Shown here piece by piece: positions 27,227-36,102 of a stretch of DNA of 64,000 nucleotides. The notes under the pieces were generated by a model. The model made no database searches, was not told the origin of the DNA, and saw only the letters and a program-made list of their open reading frames with translations. The stretch lies in contig FP929036.1 of assembly GCA_000209815.1 (NCBI GenBank), forward strand, positions 2,454,035 through 2,518,034, given 5' to 3'. Source of the stretch: Butyrivibrio fibrisolvens 16/4. Its GTDB lineage: Bacteria; Bacillota; Clostridia; Lachnospirales; Lachnospiraceae. Every line of letters starts with the position of its first letter. The first letter of the stretch is position 1. A program made the position numbers and the translations under genes.

Positions 27227-28045
27227 CTATCTTAAATCTTTCAGCTCATCCTTATATCCATTCACCTTAACCGTTTCTAAAACATACAGTGCCAGGAAAT
27301 AGAGCTTATCATATACTTCAATCTGCTCATCCTCGTTCAGTTTTACCTGTGTTTTTGTATTATGCCGAATGCCAAGTTTATTCATAGATGCGAAGAATTC
27401 TTCACTTATAGCCGAGCAAGCAAGTTTTTTGTACTCATCTCTTCTTGGCTCCATATACGAATACAATGCATATAAGATTGACTTTTTATACTCTACATCA
27501 TCTTCTTTTCGCATATCAAGATATGATAAAACTAACTCTTCAAGTTCTGGGATTGTGGCTGCCACAACCTCAGCTTGTGCATTCTTCATTCTAATATAAT
27601 ACTTATTAGTCTCAGCACACTCCTCTTGTACAACCATATTGCAACATTCATCTAAAACATACTCTATATTTTTTATGATTCTTTCGGATTCCTTTTCTAT
27701 GTCCGTTTCCCCGAAAAACATCTTATGGCTAAAGGCAGAACCACCACTCGCTTCATGGATAGGAGCCCAATATAACAGGTTAATTATCAATTCCAAATAC
27801 AAGAGTATGTCAGATTTTTCAGTTATTTCATTTGTATCCACACCAATATCATTCAAATAATCTTTAACACTAATAGCACCACATCTATAAGGCCAAAATT
27901 TCACACAAACATCCAAATAAGCCTCTATGGTGTATTGCTTAGAATCCACTCTTACCTTGGTAGATAGGTCATTTCGTATTTTGTTGAACTCAATTCTTAA
28001 GTCATTTTGTCTTTCCAACGAAAATATAGATAGATTTTTCTCCAT
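27227..28045 (-). CDS. Unknown helical protein, possibly abortive-infection related
   Basis: An intact frame of about 272 residues from the ATG at 28045, with GTAGGGGAT before it. It is almost wholly helical and acidic, with no catalytic motif. The stretch EASGGSAFSHKMFFGE and the C-terminal FFASMNKLGIRHNTKTQ are the most distinctive; the latter recalls C-termini of some Abi-type proteins, but I would not name a family. It lies between two putative defence pairs in the same orientation. Confidence 0.6.
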   Translation of the reverse strand: MEKNLSIFSLERQNDLRIEFNKIRNDLSTKVRVDSKQYTIEAYLDVCVKFWPYRCGAISVKDYLNDIGVDTNEITEKSDILLYLELIINLLYWAPIHEASGGSAFSHKMFFGETDIEKESERIIKNIEYVLDECCNMVVQEECAETNKYYIRMKNAQAEVVAATIPELEELVLSYLDMRKEDDVEYKKSILYALYSYMEPRRDEYKKLACSAISEEFFASMNKLGIRHNTKTQVKLNEDEQIEVYDKLYFLALYVLETVKVNGYKDELKDLR

Positions 28046-28049
28046 ATAA

Positions 28050-28383
28050 TTATAATCCCCTACCAATTAAATTCTTCACATCAATAAACCTCGTGCCTAT
28101 TTTATCTTGCTTACCATCTATCAAGTAATAATTGCAAGCACCAATATTGTTGCTTTTATGATATCTATGCAACCACAAAAGCACAACGTTGTTGCACCAT
28201 GCCTATTGTCATATCATTGGAAAATACCTCATCCCGCACTTACCAATGTTTTAACTTCCCTTTTATCATTAAGGATAATGATTGGTCATATATAGTCAAA
28301 CGTGCTATATGCAAGATCATTTTCCATACCATTAAGTACAATATTACAACTCTTAATGTTATTACAGCATGCAATATTTTGTT
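28050..28383 (-). other. Frame-disrupted coding-like stretch
   Basis: About 330 bases between the TOPRIM gene and the next gene have coding-like pieces in all three minus frames. The last piece ends SNNIGACNYYLIDGKQDKIG and then GTRFIDVKNLIGRGL, with a TAA at 28050. Earlier pieces are MENDLAYSTFDYI and DKREVKTLVSAG. I could not restore one frame with single homopolymer repairs, so it is either a decayed gene of roughly 100 codons or one with several read errors. Confidence 0.35.
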
Positions 28384-29363
28384 TTACGTCTTTTCTATAA
28401 AATCAACAACCTCAGCAAAAGATTTATGCTTCTTTGATAATTCATCAAAATCAGCCTCTTTAACCAATTGCTCACTTTTTGTAGTATTTCAAGCTTACTG
28501 AATCCATCAAGTTTTGGTGCGAACCAATCTTCAATACGGTTGTTAATTATTGCTATTTTATAATTAGCTGCCCCTATTTGTTCTGAAAACATTTGTCTAG
28601 TAAGTTTTTCATCTCCATCCGAATCAACTACTATCAATACTGATGATTCATCTTTCATTTTCTTATATATATTAGGTATATATCCCTTCCCATCTGCAGG
28701 TATTATAGAAATTTCTCTTCCAAGTTTTTTTGCAATCGCTTGCAGAATAATAGCATCTGTACGCCCTTCACATATAACAATTTTATCATGTGATTGCTTA
28801 CTACTATTTACTTCTATTTCAACTCGTTCCATCAGTTCTTTTACAAGATAAATAACTTTTGGAGCCTGTAATATTCTTTTTAAAATAGCGCAGAATTCAT
28901 CCTCATCATTAATAATAATCGTATTTTTTTCTTCAGATTCATAAAATAAATCAATCTTATCACCAATATTACAAATAATATCTTCATCAACAACGATTAT
29001 TACTGGGTAAACTGGAGTCATCTTTAATTCAAATAATCTGTATCTATAATTATTTGTACAAATTTCAAACCCCATTCTACGCTCTTGATAAGCCGAACTA
29101 ATATCAATTAATTTACTAGTAGTAATATCTCCAACTTTTTCCTCTACCATAGACATGTATTTGGCATTACGAAATACTTCAGACATAGACTTTGCAATAT
29201 TAATCAATGAGCCATCAGTTGTAATTTCTCCAAACACAGCAAAAACTTTTCCATTCGTGCTATTTTTAAGATACTCAACTTGTTCATTCATTATCGTGTA
29301 TATGTTTTCTGTATACTTTAAAGCTTTCTTTTCGGAATCTATTATCCAAAAATTATCGTTCAT
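28384..29363 (-). CDS. TOPRIM-domain protein (frameshifted near the C-terminus)
   Basis: The product (about 326 residues after adding one base at 28476-28480) has a central-to-C-terminal TOPRIM domain: the Glu in IVICEGRTDAIIL, GKGYIPNI, and the acidic pair in VLIVVDSDGDE. The first 190 residues are unique, with strands such as FAVFGEITTDGSLINIAKSM. No P-loop is present, unlike OLD proteins. The start overlaps the upstream EEP-nuclease gene by 11 bases, so the two are co-translated and probably work together, perhaps as a nucleic-acid-cleaving defence pair (inference). Confidence 0.7.
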
Positions 29364-30157
29364 CGTAAGCCCCCTCTATAATATTTACCAGCAATGGTAA
29401 ATGATCACTTATATCATTATTAGGTCTTTTTCCTTTAATTAAATCTATATTATTAATACTTTTCAAATACTGAAGTCCAGCAATATTATTAGCGAGTTTT
29501 CTCCTAACCAATACTTGATCCAAACAATGCCAATAAGATGTCATATAATTTTGTTCTGTATAAAAACTACCATACATCTCTGTCTCTTCTGACAGATAAT
29601 GTAATATAGGATTGTAAAACCGTCTAATCCTGTTACTATTGGGATTAGTATATTCTTCATTGATTATTAAAGACTTAAATAGTACAGCATTAAATCCAAA
29701 TTTGCTCAGCATCTCCTCATCATAAGGATTAGCATTAAAGTCCCCGATTACAATTGTGTTATCAGAATCATTACACAACTCATTTTTCTCAATATCAGGG
29801 ACAATAGTTTGTATTGTATGTATTCTTTCAGCAGTTTTATAATTTCTTCTATCCTCTAAATGTAAAGCTGCAACTATATATTTATTCACATTAGTATCAA
29901 CTGTATATATTGTATAACGTCTTTGTGGTTGTATAGAAGTTACATTTATACCAGCTCTTACAATCATTGTAACTTTTTATCTCCGCCAACTGCTTCAATA
30001 TGCCTATATGTATCCCTTAATTCATAAATAATATTATTAAAGTCTAAACCTATAAATTCCGAAAAAATAGCAATATCTACATCATTCTCAACAATACAAG
30101 CGATAATTATTTTTCAATTTTTCTTCTATGCAAATTCCAGTATAAGATATTAAGCAC
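29353..30157 (-). CDS. Endonuclease/exonuclease/phosphatase (EEP) family protein (two frameshifts)
   Basis: Repairing T runs at 30110-30114 and 29974-29978 gives about 268 residues from a GTG at 30157 preceded by AAAAGGGG. The EEP signatures are NILYWNLHR, DIAIFSEF (metal-binding Glu), AALHLEDRR, IVIGDFNANPYDEEM (Asp and Asn of the active site), HCLDQVLV and ISDHLPLLV (catalytic Asp-His). Family members are DNase I-like metal-dependent nucleases or phosphodiesterases. It overlaps the TOPRIM gene; this pairing is unusual. Confidence 0.8.
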
Positions 30158-30253
30158 TAGACAGACCCCTTTTATACTTATATAAATATAGTAACTCACA
30201 TATTGATTAAAAAACTACCTTTGCTTTTACAACTTCTTGAAGCAGTCACATCT

Positions 30254-30886
30254 CTACTTTATCCTCTTCGCTGGAGCCCCAACATACACTCTAGCCTCTT
30301 CAATATTCTTAACAACGCAAGCACTAGCACCAACAATTGCACCATCCACAACGGACAGTCCCTGCAGAATCTGCATTCCAGTACCGAACTCTACGCAAGA
30401 CCCCACTTCACAACATCCCGAAACATTCACACTAGGATACATGGTTACATAATCATGAATCACATCGTCATGCCCTAATGTGCAATCTAAGTTTATTATT
30501 ACATGATTGCCAATTGTAACATCCACTGTAATTATTGTACCAGCGCAAATGATAGTTCCTTCACCTACAGTCACTCGTTTAGACATGATTACAGATGGAT
30601 CAATTAATGTTGCAAACTGTATTGGATAATTGCTAATCTTTTCAATAATCTTCTTGCGCACCTTTGCGCTTCCAACAGCGCAAACAACATATGCGCCATC
30701 ACAAGATTTCAGATAATCTGTTCCGCCTAATACAGGATAATCGTCAATCGTAGTTCCCCATATAGCATCATTATCATCGATAAATCCTTTTATTTCCCAT
30801 GTTGCCTGCACATCATTAATTCTTTCAGCGAGCCAAGCAACCTCTTTACCAAATCCTCCAGCGCCTATAATATATAAGTCTTTCAT
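30254..30886 (-). CDS. NeuD/PglD-like sugar O- or N-acyltransferase
   Basis: The intact 210-residue product starts with a Rossmann-like MKDLYIIGAGGFGKEVAWLA and ends with a left-handed beta-helix hexapeptide-repeat domain (SVIMSKRVTVGEGTIICAG, TLGHDDVIHDYVTMYPS, VGASACVVKNI). The catalytic His is in LGHDD. Such enzymes acetylate amino sugars on nucleotide carriers. It could serve the FdtA/FdtB amino sugar made from genes at 47-49 kb (inference). Its ATG overlaps the TGA of a decayed upstream ORF. Confidence 0.9.
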   Translation of the reverse strand: MKDLYIIGAGGFGKEVAWLAERINDVQATWEIKGFIDDNDAIWGTTIDDYPVLGGTDYLKSCDGAYVVCAVGSAKVRKKIIEKISNYPIQFATLIDPSVIMSKRVTVGEGTIICAGTIITVDVTIGNHVIINLDCTLGHDDVIHDYVTMYPSVNVSGCCEVGSCVEFGTGMQILQGLSVVDGAIVGASACVVKNIEEARVYVGAPAKRIK

Positions 30887-31149
30887 TCTTCGTTTCCTCG
30901 TTTTAATTCTATTCCATAAGCATCCAATACTTCTTTGGCAATGTCATATGTAAACTTAGACAGCGGTCTCTTATTCCAATCCTCTTAGTTTAAATAATTC
31001 CCATATATTGCTCTGTAAATCTCATCTTCTGTTGAAAGCAAGCTTTGTAGTTGCGTTGTAAGTGATGCCATATACCCCTATCCTTGATATCTAGCTTTAT
31101 GAATAACCTCAATTGCAACATCCCTATGATTCTTATATAAATTAGATAG
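30883..31149 (-). pseudogene. Decayed gene upstream of the NeuD-like acyltransferase
   Basis: One frame reads NLYKNHRDVAIEVIHKARYQG, then, after a TAG, MASLTTQLQSLLSTEDEIYR, then, after a TAA, EDWNKRPLSKFTYDIAKEVL to a TGA that overlaps the next start (ATGA). The composition and the coupling to the next gene indicate a former coding region with two in-frame stops. I cannot identify the family. Confidence 0.45.
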
Positions 31150-31189
31150 CACTTATTACAAAACTCGCACTTTGTAAAATCATTATTAT

Positions 31190-32005
31190 TTATACCATCG
31201 AATCTATATTAGGCTCATTTGAATATACTTCTTTATAAGCTTTATCAAAAATATTTTTATTTAATGATTTCACCAAAGCTTCACCTTGAATATCAATAAC
31301 TTTGTTATTACATTCAATTTCATTAATCGGTGAACACACCAGCTTTATTGCTATTTTAGGAGATATTGGGTAATATAATTCATTTCTATCTTCAAATTTA
31401 TCTCCTGTTAAATTTACAATTGGTGTATCACTTGTTATAAAAGGAATAGATGTTTTATTATTATATATCTCTATCCAACTAGAAAGATTCACGTTAATAT
31501 TCTGAGCCATCTGCTCAGCAAATAATATCATCAGACTATTTACATAAAAATTTGTGTTTAGGTCTTTAAGCTCTTTTACATCGGACTTTATTTCCTCTAT
31601 GACTTTTTTCTCAACATTATGAATCGCCGGACTTCTAAAAAATTGCATGCAAAAAAATCGCAAAAAATCATATTTATAGTCTTTTTCTGTAATATAATTT
31701 AATGCATCTATAGCTATCTTTTTTAATTCTTCGTCTGATAAACCTCTTTGTCCCAATAATGACAGAAATAGTTCCTCTCTTACTAATGAAATAGCACTAA
31801 TCATTCTTGTGTCTTTATAAAAAGCTGCATCAGCGCGATTTAGTCTGTCTAGAAAATGATTTTCATTATCTATATCTTCAAAGGTACACATTACAGACTC
31901 GCAAAAATCTTTGTGAATCTTCGCTCCTGCTAATAATGAAAAATCTATCCCCATTTTAACCAACGATCTTTTTTGCATATGAGAAATTAATTTACTTACA
32001 ATTTC
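31190..32005 (-). pseudogene. DUF4238 gene, C-terminal part (interrupted by IS66)
   Basis: This part carries the family's FITSDTPIVNLTG and ELYYPISPKIAI motifs. Its coding frame continues straight from the N-terminal part at 34706-34911 once the IS66 and one copy of the 8-bp duplication are removed (DVEIV joined to SKLISHMQKRS). Beyond the apparent stop at 31190 another frame has a Cys cluster (KCEFCNKC), so a frameshift may hide the true end. DUF4238 proteins are accessory proteins of unknown function. Confidence 0.85.
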
Positions 32006-32092
32006 GTAAGCGCTTAGTATTACCCGTAGGGTATGAATAAAGGCATCCTTTCGGATGCCAGACATTCAACATATGGAGCATTTTACTCCATT

Positions 32093-33713
32093 TTATATAG
32101 CGCATGCTTCTCGAGTAGCTTTGCTCCATGGAGCTAACTGCTCTAGTTCCTCGTCTGACGAATCAGCACTCGGACGACTCTCGAGAAGATACTCGAGATA
32201 TTTTTCAGGATCTATGTCGTTAGCCTTTGCGGTTTCAATCAGTGAGTAGATTACCATGCTGGCTATCACTAAATAACCAATTCTTCCTGCCCATTACAAC
32301 AGGACGGATTGCATTTTCACTTAGATTATTGCTAAGGCTACAAGCTCCATCCTTAAGATAGTTCTTCAGGTATGGTCGGCATCCGTTGGTATAGTTAATC
32401 GCTTTGATTATACTATCGCCAGTCTTAGGTGTAAGTCCATCAAGCCACGCCAAGAAAGCATCTATCACAGGCTCTTGATCCTTGAGACGACGCTTATAAA
32501 TCTGTTTAACTGAAAGTCCCTTCTCTTTATAGGTTCTTTCATAACTAAACAGCTTATCGCAGTATAGAAGTCCTTGTACCGCTGGATGAGTGTAATCCGT
32601 TTCATGACCTTTAGGAATGGCTCTCAGCCAATACCTTCTGATGTGTGCCCAGCAGGCACATCGATTGGCGTCAGGTACTTTATTGTAGCCTTTGTAGCCA
32701 TCAGTCATAAGGAAATATCCTTCGGGTGCATCCTTCAAGAAGTCTGCCGCATTGGCACCTTTTCTTGTTGGTGCATAGTTGAAAAGGATTATTGGAACTC
32801 CTCGTTCTTCACCAGTTCGAAATACCCATACATAGGATTTCGACTGTGGTCTTCTGTCAGGTTCTTTCAAAACCTGGATAGGAGTTTCATCAGCCATGAG
32901 GAACATCCTCTCGCATAGCTTTCGATGAAGGTAATCATACATGTGAACCATGTAATCCTGTGAACAGGTAATAATCCAGTTTGCCATAGTAGCTCTGCTA
33001 ATCTTGGCACCAAGATGTAAGAAATCCTGTTCCTGCCTGTACAGCGGACAAGCCATGACATACTTGTAATACATCACATGTGCTGCAAGGCCTGAAGAAA
33101 CATAACTACCTTCAATCAATGCAGCTTTACATTTATCATAGGCAAAGTAAGTTTCTGCTTCTTTTTCGGCGTTAGGACAACAGTACGTCCTGGCCACGTA
33201 CTCAATTCTCTCCAAGCTAGGCTTGTGATAGATCACCTCAGTGCGAACTACCTTTGTTCCAATAGGAACCATTACACTACCGCATTCAGGGCATTTACGT
33301 TCTTCCTCTGGAAGTTCCTCAACAGGAACCTGTGTGGTCTTGATGTTCTCAAAGATTTCATCATAGGTAGCCTTTGGCTTACGTTCACGAGTGTGAGCTT
33401 TAACCTCGATAATCTCAGGCTCAACTGGAATGGCAGGCTTATCATCTGCATCAGCTGCATCAAAGAGGCTGAGCTGACCAGGAATATCGTTTTTACGAAT
33501 CTCACTGGTAGAACCAAACAGCTTATTCTTAAGATAATCAAGCTGTGCCTGAAGATTTGCTATGACCTGGTCCTTTTCATCAATCCTGGCATTACGCTCA
33601 TCGATAGACTTTTGAAGCGACATAATAAGCGATGTCTGAGTGTTGATTGTATTATTCAGTTGTAAAATTGTATCCCTCAGATCCCTGAGTTGGATATCAT
33701 TTGCACCTGACAT
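32093..33713 (-). CDS. tnpC: IS66 transposase TnpC (C-terminal deletion and frameshift)
   Basis: Long protein with the N-terminal leucine-rich coiled coil (TIQLNNTINTQTSLIMSLQK region), the Cys zinc-finger (KCPECGSVMVP) and DDE catalytic parts (LMADETPIQVL, FLMTDGYKGY, ACWAHIRRYW, LSNNLSENAIRPVVMGRKNW). The frame stops at 32235 after DSQHGNLLTD. A second frame gives the normal IS66 end (SLIETAKANDIDPEKYLEYL to 32093). About five residues between the DS and S-M-V are missing, so a small out-of-frame deletion has probably inactivated it. Confidence 0.9.
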
Positions 33714-33790
33714 TTACCTGTTAAAGCTCCTTTTTCTGATACATTTATTATACCAGATTTAGGGGTGAAAACCCAGTAAAATCAAGGCTT

Positions 33791-34144
33791 TTAGGCACTT
33801 TTTATTGCCTTTGGTTGCTCGATATCCAGCCCTGACATTAGCCAGTCAAACTGTCGCCAGGTAATGGTTTTGACCTCGTTTTTATTACGTGGCCATTTGT
33901 ATTTACCAAGCTTGTAATCGAGCCTTTTATATAAAAGCACAAAACCATCTTTTTCATGATACAGTGCTTTTATCCTGTCATTACGCTTACCGCAGAAGAG
34001 GTAAAGCGATGTGGTATTTTCTGCATCGAGTTCGAGCAGATCCTTAATTACGGCACACAGTCCATCTATGGACTTGCGCATATCTGTGTAACCACAGATG
34101 ATATATATGTTATCCGCCATGGAGATATCACCAATCATATGCAA
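33791..34144 (-). CDS. tnpB: IS66 accessory protein TnpB
   Basis: The 117-residue product has the TnpB signatures IYIICGYTDMRKSIDGLCAV, LYLFCGKRNDRIKALYHEKD and GFVLLYKRLDYKLGKYKWPR. It is required with TnpA and TnpC for IS66 transposition, though its activity is not defined. It overlaps the tnpA end by 10 bases. An internal ATG at MADNIY could be the real start. Confidence 0.93.
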   Translation of the reverse strand: MHMIGDISMADNIYIICGYTDMRKSIDGLCAVIKDLLELDAENTTSLYLFCGKRNDRIKALYHEKDGFVLLYKRLDYKLGKYKWPRNKNEVKTITWRQFDWLMSGLDIEQPKAIKSA

Positions 34145-34518
34145 CCTCCAAGGCAGGTCATAACCTGAGATAATAACTTTGGATTAACATCATTGAAAAC
34201 TTTTATCGATGCCTGTCCTATAGTTATTTCGATGGCACAATTGTTTGATGGAAACTGCTGAACCACTGGTGGCTTTTCAGCAGGAAGTTCATCGACAATT
34301 TCAAGTTTCACGATATCTGGTTTTGAATCAAGATGGTAATCTTCGGCATATGTTCTTTCAGGAACATTGGCTCCATCTCGTTTCAACTGTTTTACCCAGC
34401 TATAAAAGGTGCTGCTTTGGATATCGTGCTTCTTGCACCACATGTAATCGGATAAGCCGCTGTTGCGACATTCCATTACCATGTCAAACTTTTGTTGCTT
34501 AGTAAATTTGCTTCGCAT
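34135..34518 (-). CDS. tnpA: IS66 accessory protein TnpA (HTH)
   Basis: The product begins MRSKFTKQQKFDMVMECRNS with a helix-turn-helix (GLSDYMWCKKHDIQSSTFYSW). The start at 34518 is chosen because GGAGG lies upstream at proper spacing and because IS66 TnpA proteins begin this way; the frame is open to 34590. It is the first gene of the IS66 operon. Confidence 0.9.
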   Translation of the reverse strand: MRSKFTKQQKFDMVMECRNSGLSDYMWCKKHDIQSSTFYSWVKQLKRDGANVPERTYAEDYHLDSKPDIVKLEIVDELPAEKPPVVQQFPSNNCAIEITIGQASIKVFNDVNPKLLSQVMTCLGGCI

Positions 34519-34705
34519 AATAACAACCTCCATGTGTAGCGAAACACTCCACTTTGAATACCCTATTCGATATGGAGTAAAACGCTCCATATGTGAACGA
34601 ACTATAACGAATAGTAATTGGAGTGAAATGTTCCATATATTTAGTTGTTATTATTATTTCAAAAGTGCCGCTGTCAGTCACGACGGCGGAATACTAAGCG
34701 CTTAC

Positions 34706-34911
34706 ACAATTTCAACATCTCTTTCACCAAACCCGCTCATATCATAAAAGTAATTCTCATATCCAATTTTCATTATTGAAGTATATGCTTCAATTCCTTG
34801 ATTACCATAAGTTTTTAATCTTCTAACCCAAATTCTTCCTGTTACAGTTCCATCGCCAGTCCATCTCTTCAAATAGCCACGCCATATATAATGTTGCCTT
34901 TTTGTAGCCAT
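34706..34911 (-). pseudogene. DUF4238 gene, N-terminal part (interrupted by IS66)
   Basis: From an ATG at 34911 this reads MATKRQHYIWRGYLKRWTGD and IMKIGYENYFYDMSGFGERD, the characteristic DUF4238 start (QHY-WRGYL-RW and ENYFY). It breaks exactly at the IS66 end. The matching C-terminal half is at 31190-32005. Confidence 0.9.
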
Positions 34912-35015
34912 AGTCCATCCACATTTTTATCCGTTTCCATTGTCATAGCATAAACGCCATATTTTCTAACCTACACGAGAAAGTATGGAAAATGCTCCAT
35001 CGGTTCTTTCCAGAC

Positions 35016-35325
35016 TTAGTTGAATTTTGTATAAAAATACTCATTCACCAATACTTTTGCTTTTAACAACTCAAAGCTATTTCTACCGTACATCACTCTC
35101 TTTATAACTTTTATTTTATTAACACTACCTTCTGCTAGACCATTATTATATTGCAACTCAATGCCCTTTTAACAGCGTCAATATCACATCTTATTCCATT
35201 AATGTATGTCTGTAGTGCTGGTATATTAAACCTTTCCATTTATGCCAACCAAGGCTCAAGTTCATATGAATGTTTTGAATAAATAATCGCGTACAACTCT
35301 TTCACCGCACCCTCCCTGGGTCAGT
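35016..35325 (-). pseudogene. ISL3-type transposase, C-terminal remnant
   Basis: After adding one base near 35168-35172, the stretch reads VKELYAIIYSKHSYELEPWL, FNIPALQTYINGIRCDIDAV, then LQYNNGLAEGSVNKIKVIKR and MYGRNSFELLKAKVLVNEYF to a TAA at 35016. NGLAEGSVNKIK is the ISL3 family C-terminal motif. The rest of the transposase is absent. It marks the left boundary of the main polysaccharide block. Confidence 0.8.
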
Positions 35326-35350
35326 TTTAAGTATAAATCAACATTACCCT

Positions 35351-36061
35351 TTATTTTATTAAATAATAGTCAAAAACAAATCTACTATTCCAATAGTTAT
35401 CATTTAAAGGCTTATGGATTATGCACGTATACCCTCTATCCTTCGCATATTTAATCAGAGTTTCCTTGTTATAGTATGTTTTATCCAATCCACTATATAA
35501 CTTATCATAGTTTTCTATCATTGATCGTCGAAATGATATATGTTCTTTTCTGAATTCTTCGTCATGTATCTCAGTTACTACTACTGCTTTGTTTGCTTTT
35601 TGGCACATTTTATTTATTATATCATACCCTTTTTCAGCATCTGTAAAATACTGAAAAACACTATCAGCTAAAATAATATCATACTTATTTTTAACATCAA
35701 TGCTAGATGCATCAATGCATCTCAAATCGTCTGATTGCACTACCTCTTTCGCAATTTTTAATAAAGACTCCGAATAATCTAACCCCCCGAGTTTTTCAAT
35801 TGAAAATAATCTGTTGAACAGATATAAATTCACGCCACTACCACAACCTATCTCATAAACGCTTTCAAATGTACCACAGTTATCGTTAATCCTGGCCACC
35901 ATTTGTTTAAACTCACTATAAAAATTTTGGTAGTATTCTCCGTCTGCTAAAACATCAAATCCATTTGCTCTTTTTAATTGAACAAAACTATCAAACACGT
36001 TATCATTCACAGATATATTGGGGCTTTTGCCCTTCCATATTGATTCCCATTTATTTGTCAT
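35351..36061 (-). CDS. SAM-dependent class I methyltransferase
   Basis: An intact 236-residue protein with SAM-binding motif I VYEIGCGSGVNLYLF (about 68-82), the acidic loop in KLGGLDYSESLL, motif II/III IILADSVFQYF and VVVTEIHDEEF. It lies at the 3' end of the polysaccharide block, 41 bases after the nucleotidyltransferase-PLP fusion, so it may methylate a sugar or the fusion's small-molecule product; this is inference. Confidence 0.85.
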   Translation of the reverse strand: MTNKWESIWKGKSPNISVNDNVFDSFVQLKRANGFDVLADGEYYQNFYSEFKQMVARINDNCGTFESVYEIGCGSGVNLYLFNRLFSIEKLGGLDYSESLLKIAKEVVQSDDLRCIDASSIDVKNKYDIILADSVFQYFTDAEKGYDIINKMCQKANKAVVVTEIHDEEFRKEHISFRRSMIENYDKLYSGLDKTYYNKETLIKYAKDRGYTCIIHKPLNDNYWNSRFVFDYYLIK

Positions 36062-36102
36062 ATATCCCCCCTTTATTGTGCCTTTAATTTTTCTAAACTA
36101 AA

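Larger units (their letters stand above)
32006..34705 (-). mobile_element. IS66-family insertion sequence, 2,700 bp
   Basis: Perfect terminal repeats GTAAGCGCTTAG / CTAAGCGCTTAC at 32006-32017 and 34694-34705 extend imperfectly to about 20 bp. The 8-bp target duplication ACAATTTC lies at 31998-32005 and 34706-34713. Inside are tnpA, tnpB and tnpC in order. Subterminal ATGGAG-N7-CTCCAT palindromes occur at both ends. The intact target duplication points to a fairly recent insertion, into a DUF4238 gene. Confidence 0.95.

Noticed and set aside
28150-28330. Minus-strand frame with several internal TGA codons that read plausibly as Trp (DYI-W-PIIILND, SAG-W-GIFQ-W-YDNRHG), suggesting UGA recoding.
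   Set aside because: All other genes in the window use TGG for Trp and some end with TGA, the other two frames look equally coding-like in parts, and the frame soon meets TAG. A decayed or misread gene is simpler.
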